A stretch of 29,157 nucleotides of DNA from an uncultured Candidatus Melainabacteria bacterium (lineage in GTDB: Bacteria > Cyanobacteriota > Vampirovibrionia > Gastranaerophilales > Gastranaerophilaceae), in NCBI GenBank assembly GCA_934757155.1, contig CAKVLI010000018.1, positions 1 through 29,157 on the forward strand, in the 5' to 3' direction. Position 1 is the stretch's first letter, and each line of letters opens with the position of its first letter. Below the pieces are notes generated by a model. It was not told the origin of the DNA and did no database searches. It saw only the letters and a program-made list of their open reading frames with translations. A program made the position numbers and the translations under genes. This document shows, piece after piece, positions 23,063-29,157 of this stretch.

Positions 23063-23746
23063 ATGAAAGGTATAATTTTTGATTTCAACGGAACTCTGTT
23101 TTGGGATTCAAAATTGCATTATGACGCGTGGAGAGAGTATTCCAAAATTTTAAGAGGATATGAATTTACTGATGACGAGATGCGTGATGAAATGCTCGGA
23201 CACACAAACAGGCACATTATTGAGTACGCTATAGGCAAAAAAGCAGACGAAGAAATGGTTCAAAAATATGGCTTGGAAAAAGAAGCCTTGTACAGAAAAC
23301 GCTGTCTTCTTAATCCGGATGAATTCAAGCTTGCAGAAGGTGTTACAGAGCTTTTGGATTATTTGAAATCAAATAATGTTCCTATGACTATTGCCACAAT
23401 GGCAGGCTGGGAAAACGTTGAGTTTTATATCAAAGAATTTGAACTCGCCAAATGGTTTGACCTTGATAAAATCGTTTTTTCCGACGGAAAAATTCCGGGG
23501 AAACCTGCGCCTGATATCTTTTTGATAGCAGCAAAGAAACTCGGACTCAAACCGGAAGAATGCGTCGTTGTGGAAGATGCGATTGCGGGGATTAATGCGG
23601 CAAAAAGTGCTAAGATTGGGAAAATTGTTGCGGTGGCTTCAATGGAGCCGATTGAATTTTATCAGAAGATTGACGGTTTGAGCGGGATTATAAAAGAGTT
23701 TCATGAGTTTGACCGCTCTATTTTGGAAATTCCTGCTAAGGTTTAA
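23063..23746 (+). CDS. HAD-superfamily hydrolase, beta-phosphoglucomutase-like
   Basis: A 227-residue HAD hydrolase with a helical cap inserted after motif I. Motif I is DFNGTLF (Asp7, Asn9), motif II is around TIATMAG, motif III is the Lys of PGKPAPDIF, and motif IV is VVVEDAIAGINAA. The cap and the GKPAPD pattern place it near the beta-phosphoglucomutase/phosphatase group. The second Asp of DxDGT is Asn, so the usual general acid is absent; enzymes with this change may act as phosphatases with altered kinetics. AAAGGAG lies upstream of the ATG. YidD and kinase genes follow closely, so the three form an operon. Confidence 0.88.
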   Translation: MKGIIFDFNGTLFWDSKLHYDAWREYSKILRGYEFTDDEMRDEMLGHTNRHIIEYAIGKKADEEMVQKYGLEKEALYRKRCLLNPDEFKLAEGVTELLDYLKSNNVPMTIATMAGWENVEFYIKEFELAKWFDLDKIVFSDGKIPGKPAPDIFLIAAKKLGLKPEECVVVEDAIAGINAAKSAKIGKIVAVASMEPIEFYQKIDGLSGIIKEFHEFDRSILEIPAKV

Positions 23747-23757
23747 GAGATTAGATT

Positions 23758-23964
23758 ATGAAAAAAATCTTGTTGTTTTTAATTTCCATATACCAAAAAA
23801 TATCTGCGCTAACTCCTTCCAGATGCAGGTTTTATCCGACTTGTTCCGAGTACACAAAACAAGCGATTATGAAATACGGAGTACTCAGAGGTGGTTGGTT
23901 GGGAATAAAAAGAATTGTAAGATGTCATCCGCTTAATGAAGGCGGTTATGACCCGTTAAAGTAG
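23758..23964 (+). CDS. yidD: Membrane protein insertion efficiency factor YidD
   Basis: A 68-residue protein with all YidD hallmarks: an N-terminal amphipathic or membrane-associated helix (KKILLFLISIYQK), SALTPSRCRFYPTCSEYTKQAI with conserved cysteines, GWLGIKRIVRCHPLNEGGYDPL. The family assists YidC-dependent insertion of membrane proteins. In many bacteria the gene sits between rnpA and yidC; here it lies 11 bases after a HAD gene and 7 bases before a P-loop kinase, so it has left that context. Confidence 0.96.
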   Translation: MKKILLFLISIYQKISALTPSRCRFYPTCSEYTKQAIMKYGVLRGGWLGIKRIVRCHPLNEGGYDPLK

Positions 23965-23971
23965 GTGGATT

Positions 23972-24493
23972 ATGGCAGATAGAATTATTATTTTTTCAGG
24001 GAAACAATATTCCGGCAAAGATACAGCTGCGAAAATACTTTTGGAGGAAATGCCAGAGTTTAGAAGATGTGCAATGGGAGATATTATTAAGATTGAGTAT
24101 GGAAAATTGCACAATCTTACTTATGAAGAAATTGAGAATAATAAAACAGCCTATCGCCAGGGTTTAATAGATTTGGGAAATTGGGGAAGAAGTCAATCTC
24201 CTGATTATTGGTTGGAGAAAATTATTTCTCAGGACGGAAAGATTGTAGTGACGGATGTCCGAATAAAACACGAGTACGAAGTTTTTAAAGGTGCGGGTGC
24301 AATTTCTATTCGCGTGGAGGCAGACAGAGATATCCGCGAAAAACGAGGCGGAAAACTGATTGGCGAAGATGATGTTACGGAAGTCGACTTGGATGATGTT
24401 CGGGATTGGGATTATCGACTTGATAACAACGGGGATTACGAAACCTTGAAACAAAATGTTTTAAAGATTGTAGCGGAACTTAAACAGAACTAA
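23972..24493 (+). CDS. P-loop kinase, phosphomevalonate/dNMP kinase-like
   Basis: A 173-residue cytosolic protein. GKQYSGKDT at residues 10-18 is a Walker A loop of the SGKDT type seen in phosphomevalonate kinases of the animal class and in deoxynucleoside monophosphate kinases. KIVVTDVRIKHEYEVF near residues 90-105 fits the Walker B and following region, and RVEADRDIREKRGG resembles their lid arginines. The real substrate cannot be decided from sequence. The ATG follows yidD after seven bases with GTAGGTGG as ribosome-binding site. Its stop codon overlaps by four bases with the stop of the giant gene on the other strand. Confidence 0.75.
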   Translation: MADRIIIFSGKQYSGKDTAAKILLEEMPEFRRCAMGDIIKIEYGKLHNLTYEEIENNKTAYRQGLIDLGNWGRSQSPDYWLEKIISQDGKIVVTDVRIKHEYEVFKGAGAISIRVEADRDIREKRGGKLIGEDDVTEVDLDDVRDWDYRLDNNGDYETLKQNVLKIVAELKQN

Positions 24494-27400
24494 TCTCCAA
24501 ACACAATAAACGGAACATTGTGTTCAAGTGCGTAACGTCTTAAAAATTCTGTACGCTCATAAACCGGACGAGCTGAGGTATCCCCCAGTTTTAGTTCGTC
24601 TTCAACGAATTCTTTTCTTGCCAGAAAGTCGATAGGATTCCCGAAAGCTTCTTTGTCATTCATATCGTATGCGAAAACGCCCATAACTCTGTTTGGGTTT
24701 GAACCGTACATTTCGTTGTATGCACGATTACCTTTACGCGTGTTAGAGTTAATGCCGGCTAGAGCTTTGATGATTTTTTCTCTTGTTTCAACAGGTTCAA
24801 TCTCAGTGAAGGCTTTGTTTTCGTTTTCTTTTACGAATTTAACATATTCGGCATCGTTCATATCGGTAGCGTTTTTGATAAGTTCAGACACATAGAGCCT
24901 GTCTTTAGTTCTACTGCCACCAAAGATATAATTTTCTTTAAAGTCTGCAATGGATTTTCCGCAGCCTGAACCTGAGTCAGTGTTCCCGCCGCCGTGAATA
25001 TATTTTGTATCAAAATCAAGAAGAACACCTTGAGGTCTGAAGAATCTGTACTTGGATTCAGGTCTTTCTGCATAACTTATTGAAAGCAATGCATCTGAGT
25101 CCACAAGTGAAAACGCATCAAACTTGCTCAATTGGTTCTCGTAATCCAAGCCGTGTGCAAAGAAGTGGATATTTCCTGTGTTAATATCGTCAAGTATTTC
25201 TTCCCCGCCTTGAAGATTTCCTGATTTTGCTTCAATACCTTTAGAAGTAGTACCTTTCGCAAAACCAATTGCTTCCCAGTCTTCAACCTCGTTGAATTTA
25301 ATTACGATTAATCCGTCTTTATCCTTGTAAATACCTTTGATATTTGTACTTCCGTCAGGACGAACGGTTGTAATCGCATCTGCAATACGGCTTGCGGTAG
25401 GGAATTGGGTTACAGGAAGCAACGGTTGGGATTTTTGAAGTTCTTTTACGTATTCACGAATACGTTGTGCGTAGACATCAGCAGACTCGCCAAAGCTTCT
25501 TGAAGTTCCGTCTAGGGTTCTTCTTCCGCCCCCGATAGTTGTGTCGTGGAAGACATCGCTGGATTTCACAGCTTTTAAGTCAGCATGAGTGAACATCAAC
25601 GCCATATCAAACAAGTTATCATTCTGCAAATCATAGGCAACGGATTGAAGTCGTTTTGTCAACTCTTCCGGTGTTTTTGCGATGTTTACGTATTCAAGCC
25701 ATTCGTGGTGTTTTGCAAGGGTGTAAAGTTTGATTTCTTCTTCTTTTGAAAGATTAAATTTCTTTGCAATAAAGAATGTATCAAATGCGCTTTCTGTTGC
25801 GTGAGTTTTATCAACAGCGCCTTCAACTTTAGTTATGTCGTGGAGAAGTGATGCCAACATCATTATTTTTTGGTCAGATTCATTGAGTGATTTAAACTTA
25901 GGATCTTGAGAGACCTTCTGCATAACTTTGAGAGAGTGCTGCAAAACATCAAAATCGTGAGTTTGGTGCTGCTTTTTACCTATTTGCGCTCTGAGTTCTG
26001 GCAAGACATCCGCAACTTCGTTCAACATTTTTTCAACTTGCGGATTATTGCATTTTATCGGGTTTTGTTCAGAAAACTTAATAACTTCCGGTCTTAATTT
26101 TTCAACAATTTCTTTTGTTTTAACATTTGTGATTTGAGCAAGTTTTTTACCGTTGTTCAAGTTAACAGGATAGCCTGTGATTGAGAAACCTGTTTGGTTA
26201 TTTTTGTTATGGTGGAGTTCAAAACCAAAGTAATCGTAGACTTTTTGTCTCTCAGCCGGAGTCAAATCTTTCACGATATCCAAAACATTGCTGATAAAGC
26301 TATCTTTTGAGTATTCTTGAGTAATCTTCAAATTTGCAAAGTCAGTATCGGATATTTTTTCGAGTGAACCTGACAGGTTGCGAAGAGATTGATTGAATTC
26401 GCCAACCTGTTTTGGGGTCAATGTATTTGTTTCAATACCGAGAGAACGTACAATAGATGGAAGAAGTGCGCAATACTCTGCTTGGTTTGCAGGAAGTAGC
26501 GGGAACATCTTTTTCATTGTGTCGCTGATATTGAACAATTCACTGTTGCAGGAAACAAGACCACGCAGAACATCTTTTTTAGCCTCGATAGGGATTTCGT
26601 TGATATTTGTTCTGCCGTACATATCAACCAGTTGACAAGCGATAGGAAGTTCTGAGGAATCTAGTTTATCCAAGTTCTGCTGACCGACAACTCTCATGAG
26701 TTTTCGGAATTGTTTATATGATACTTTACCATAATTTTCAACCAACATATCGATTTTGTCTGCCGGTATTTCCAGTTTTTTATATTCTTGGTAGAGCTTA
26801 ATTGCATATTCCAGCTTAACAGGGGAAGCCCCGGCAGCACAAAGGATATTCGCAATACAATCTTTCGGGAAATTCTCATCAGCGCAAAGTTTCTCAGCAA
26901 ACGCTATATTATCTTTGTTTGTCCGACGAAGAATATTCGCAATTTCGTCTTTCGGGAAATTCTCATCAGCGCAAAGTTTCTCAGCAAACGCTATATTATC
27001 TTTGTTTGTCCGACGAAGAATATTCGCAATTTCGTCTTTCGGGAAATTTTCATTGGTGTAAAGTTTTTCTGCGAAGACCATAGTGTCTTCGCTTATAGCC
27101 CAAAGAATACCAGCAATTTTGTCTTTCGGGAAATATTTATCAGCATAAAGTTTCTCAGCGAACGCTATATTATCTTTGTTTGTATGCCAAAGAATATCAG
27201 CAATTTTGTCTTTCGGGAAATTCTCATCAGCGCAAAGTTTCTCAGCAAACGCTATATTATCTTTGTTTGTCTGCCCAAGAATATCAGCAATTTTGTCTTT
27301 CGGGAAATATTTATCAGCACAAAGTTTCTCAGCAAACGCTATATTATCTTTGTTTGTATGCCAAAGAATACCAGCAATTTTGTCTTTCGGGAAATATTTA

Positions 27401-29157
27401 TCAGCGCAAAGTTTCTCAGTAAACGCTATATTATCTTTGTCTGTCTGCCAAAGAATATTCGCAATTTCGTCTTTCGTGAAATTTTCATTGGTGTAAAGTT
27501 TTTCTGCGAAGACCATAGTGTCTTCGCTTATAGCCCCAAGAATATCAGCAATTTTGTCTTTCGGGAAATATTTATCAGCACAAAGTTTCTCAGCAAACGC
27601 TATATTATCTTTGTTTGTCCGACGAAGAATATTCGCAATTTCGTCTTTCGGGAACTTTTCATCAGCGCAAAGTTTTTCTGCGAGTGCCAAATTATATTCC
27701 TTTGATTGGTAAATAATACCAGGAATTTCGTCTTTCGGGAACTTTTCATCAGCGCAAAGTTTTTCTGCCAATGTTATATTATTTTCATTTGTAAAGCGAA
27801 GAACACAATAAAGTTCATCTCTAGGGAATTTTTCATCATTACGGAGTGCATCTGCAAACTTGTCAAACCTTTTGTTGAAATCTGCGTAACTTATTAAAGT
27901 ATTTATAGGCTTTGCTGGAGGTGTGTTATTTTCGAGTGGTTCTACAGTTTTTCCTACATTACTATCAGGTAATGCAACTTCTTCTGTTTCCACATTAATT
28001 TTTTTAGTCTTAGTTTTAAAATAATTCCGTATATCACTAATAATTCCTTTTGGAGCGTTTACATTATTTGATTGTGTTTGGCGTTCATTCAGAATATCAG
28101 AAAATTTACGGTTGCTTTTTACACTTTGTCCAAAGCTACCGTTACCCAAGTAATATGCTTCATTTTCAATTACTTGATTGTAATATTCAGAAGAATTAAC
28201 ATCCGTCTTCATATTTTCGTATTCATTTTGGTAAATTCTTGATAAATATTCGTTCAACGAACCTTTTGAAATTGGATTTTTTTGAACAAAGTCAACTAAG
28301 TTTTTGTTTGCTTCCATGACTTCATCTGCAAGCATTTCGGCACAAACTTCTTTGTACATTTGTTGTTCTTCACTAGAAAGAGTTGTATAATCAATGCCGT
28401 TATTTTTTGCAATTTCTATTGTTTTTTTAGTTATGAACTCTCCTTCGTTTGTATGCATAAGGAGGCTTGAGATAGCTTCAGAACCTTTATTCGCAATTAT
28501 ATCTTTGAACTGCATAACATGGACAAATTCATGAGCTATTATTGTTTGAATGTCTTTTGAGTCATTTATTTTGCTATTTACAATTAATTCACCTGTTGAC
28601 CAATCAAAAAATCCGTCAGCGTTGCCGGTTTCTCTCAAAACAATTTTAGGTTCAATACCTGCTACCCCTAGTTTATCAGCTAAGAATTCTGTAAATTTTT
28701 CTGCGAATAATTTTCTGTCATTGCCACATTGTTTCTCAATTTGGTCGAGTTCTGATGAATATTTTTCGGCAATATCTGTGAATACCTTGTTTGCATTGTC
28801 ATATTGAGCTTTTAAAACATTTCCTATTTTACCGTTAATAACTAGAGTAAGTGCTTCCAAGTTCTCAACCGGTGCTTTTGGATTGAGTTCAGCTTTTGCA
28901 AGTTCTGCATCCAATGATTCAGGGGTATTTAATCTCATACCCTCATCTTGAATGTCGTTTGCAACTTCTGAAATAACCTTATTTTTAGTATTTTCTGACG
29001 GATTAGTTGCGCGCATTGTTTCTACCATACCCTTAGGTGCGTTAGCCTTTCCCTCTTTCGCCCTAACCTTCTCAGCATTCCCTTCAGAAATCATATCCAT
29101 GGCTTTGAGGACATTTTGCGCATCGGCTCTTGTGATACCGTAGTCTTTGAAAGTTTC
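24490..29157 (-). CDS. Giant multidomain protein: HExxH peptidase-like, 29-residue repeats, HD domain (5' end outside window)
   Basis: The frame stays open to the window edge, so the true start lies beyond 29157; at least 1555 residues are present. Numbering from the Met at 29100: a disordered start; a zinc peptidase-like domain with IIAHEFVHVMQ (HExxH 190-194) and a possible third ligand in EVCAEMLADE (251-260); a linker with a second NAPKG motif (348-352; first at 20-24); twelve 29-residue helical repeats (about 425-772, unit like FPKDEIANILRRTNKDNIAF); a helical region; an HD domain near 1050-1180 with HSLKVM, LLHDITK and HADLKA, all metal ligands kept; and a C-terminal region of about 350 residues with HGGGNTDSGSGCG that I do not recognise. 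No membrane helix is visible. The combination suggests a secreted or host/prey-directed effector, or a large regulator, but no function is proven. Confidence 0.85.
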   Translation of the reverse strand, partial: ETFKDYGITRADAQNVLKAMDMISEGNAEKVRAKEGKANAPKGMVETMRATNPSENTKNKVISEVANDIQDEGMRLNTPESLDAELAKAELNPKAPVENLEALTLVINGKIGNVLKAQYDNANKVFTDIAEKYSSELDQIEKQCGNDRKLFAEKFTEFLADKLGVAGIEPKIVLRETGNADGFFDWSTGELIVNSKINDSKDIQTIIAHEFVHVMQFKDIIANKGSEAISSLLMHTNEGEFITKKTIEIAKNNGIDYTTLSSEEQQMYKEVCAEMLADEVMEANKNLVDFVQKNPISKGSLNEYLSRIYQNEYENMKTDVNSSEYYNQVIENEAYYLGNGSFGQSVKSNRKFSDILNERQTQSNNVNAPKGIISDIRNYFKTKTKKINVETEEVALPDSNVGKTVEPLENNTPPAKPINTLISYADFNKRFDKFADALRNDEKFPRDELYCVLRFTNENNITLAEKLCADEKFPKDEIPGIIYQSKEYNLALAEKLCADEKFPKDEIANILRRTNKDNIAFAEKLCADKYFPKDKIADILGAISEDTMVFAEKLYTNENFTKDEIANILWQTDKDNIAFTEKLCADKYFPKDKIAGILWHTNKDNIAFAEKLCADKYFPKDKIADILGQTNKDNIAFAEKLCADENFPKDKIADILWHTNKDNIAFAEKLYADKYFPKDKIAGILWAISEDTMVFAEKLYTNENFPKDEIANILRRTNKDNIAFAEKLCADENFPKDEIANILRRTNKDNIAFAEKLCADENFPKDCIANILCAAGASPVKLEYAIKLYQEYKKLEIPADKIDMLVENYGKVSYKQFRKLMRVVGQQNLDKLDSSELPIACQLVDMYGRTNINEIPIEAKKDVLRGLVSCNSELFNISDTMKKMFPLLPANQAEYCALLPSIVRSLGIETNTLTPKQVGEFNQSLRNLSGSLEKISDTDFANLKITQEYSKDSFISNVLDIVKDLTPAERQKVYDYFGFELHHNKNNQTGFSITGYPVNLNNGKKLAQITNVKTKEIVEKLRPEVIKFSEQNPIKCNNPQVEKMLNEVADVLPELRAQIGKKQHQTHDFDVLQHSLKVMQKVSQDPKFKSLNESDQKIMMLASLLHDITKVEGAVDKTHATESAFDTFFIAKKFNLSKEEEIKLYTLAKHHEWLEYVNIAKTPEELTKRLQSVAYDLQNDNLFDMALMFTHADLKAVKSSDVFHDTTIGGGRRTLDGTSRSFGESADVYAQRIREYVKELQKSQPLLPVTQFPTASRIADAITTVRPDGSTNIKGIYKDKDGLIVIKFNEVEDWEAIGFAKGTTSKGIEAKSGNLQGGEEILDDINTGNIHFFAHGLDYENQLSKFDAFSLVDSDALLSISYAERPESKYRFFRPQGVLLDFDTKYIHGGGNTDSGSGCGKSIADFKENYIFGGSRTKDRLYVSELIKNATDMNDAEYVKFVKENENKAFTEIEPVETREKIIKALAGINSNTRKGNRAYNEMYGSNPNRVMGVFAYDMNDKEAFGNPIDFLARKEFVEDELKLGDTSARPVYERTEFLRRYALEHNVPFIVFGD
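26785..27828 (-). repeat. Twelve tandem 87-bp coding repeats
   Basis: Twelve consecutive units of 87 bases (29 residues) inside the giant gene. Outer units are diverged while inner units are nearly identical. The units beginning near 26861 and 26948 on the plus strand are identical over the full 87 bases. A block with GGTGTAAAG at 27055 recurs at 27490, exactly 435 bases (five units) away. Consensus FPKD(E/K)IA(N/D)IL, turn, NKDNIAFAEKLCAD(E/K) suggests two helices per unit, i.e. an alpha solenoid. I cannot match it to a named repeat family. Confidence 0.9.

Noticed and set aside
26788..27705. 305-residue plus-strand frame (and further frames at 27176-27712) over the repeat region
   Set aside because: They are antisense shadows of the 87-bp repeats: a 29-codon periodic unit stays open in several frames. 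The minus-strand frame is part of a much longer protein with recognisable domains.
26785..27828. Regular repeats that might be taken for a CRISPR array
   Set aside because: The period is 87 bases without unique spacers, the units diverge gradually, and the whole array is in frame within a long coding sequence.

Overview
The window comes from an AT-rich bacterial genome with dense, often overlapping genes on both strands. It is most likely a gut member of the non-photosynthetic cyanobacterial sister lineage (Gastranaerophilales/Vampirovibrionia, 'Melainabacteria'). Three things suggest this: atpD and atpC form an isolated pair away from the rest of the ATP synthase operon, as in Cyanobacteria; the glutamate-cysteine ligase is of the plant/cyanobacterial GCS2 type; and several otherwise unrelated lineage-type proteins carry a short N-terminal aromatic-Gly/Lys motif. 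The assignment is inferred and cannot be proven from the window alone.

Layout. Positions 1-4540 (minus strand) hold tpiA, a small membrane protein, a HExxH peptidase, atpC and atpD. Positions 4774-6385 (plus) hold a gene reading as a toxin-type mono-ADP-ribosyltransferase, a small partner gene, and the truncated start of a second copy of the partner. Positions 6329-9144 hold gshA (minus), ksgA and a flavin reductase-rubredoxin fusion. Positions 9145-10042 hold the tmRNA gene ssrA, preceded by a consensus promoter, hairpins and a 161-bp segment flanked by an 18-bp duplication of the tmRNA 5' end. Positions 10043-12121 hold a DUF488 protein, an L,D-transpeptidase and a radical SAM gene broken at a run of nine G. 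Positions 12190-15758 are one overlapping operon: TPR protein, diguanylate cyclase, tsaE, tsaB. Positions 15878-19750 (minus) hold proB, thrC and hom. Between hom and thrC lies a 225-bp inverted-repeat element carrying a 26-residue membrane peptide with a perfect ribosome-binding site on the opposite strand.

Positions 19868-24493 hold a SIS-domain isomerase (gmhA type), a decayed EamA transporter, an exported metallophosphoesterase-like protein, two small lineage-type proteins, a PilZ protein, a HAD phosphatase, yidD and a P-loop kinase. Positions 24490-29157 (minus) hold one very large protein, cut by the window edge, that combines a HExxH peptidase-like domain, twelve 29-residue helical repeats, an HD domain and an unrecognised C-terminus.

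Functionally, most of the window is housekeeping: glycolysis, ATP synthesis, thiol and amino-acid synthesis, translation quality control, t6A tRNA modification and c-di-GMP signalling by the diguanylate cyclase and PilZ protein. The accessory content is effector-like: the ADP-ribosyltransferase with its partner, two HExxH proteins, the giant repeat protein and the inverted-repeat peptide element. These are the parts most likely to be undescribed.
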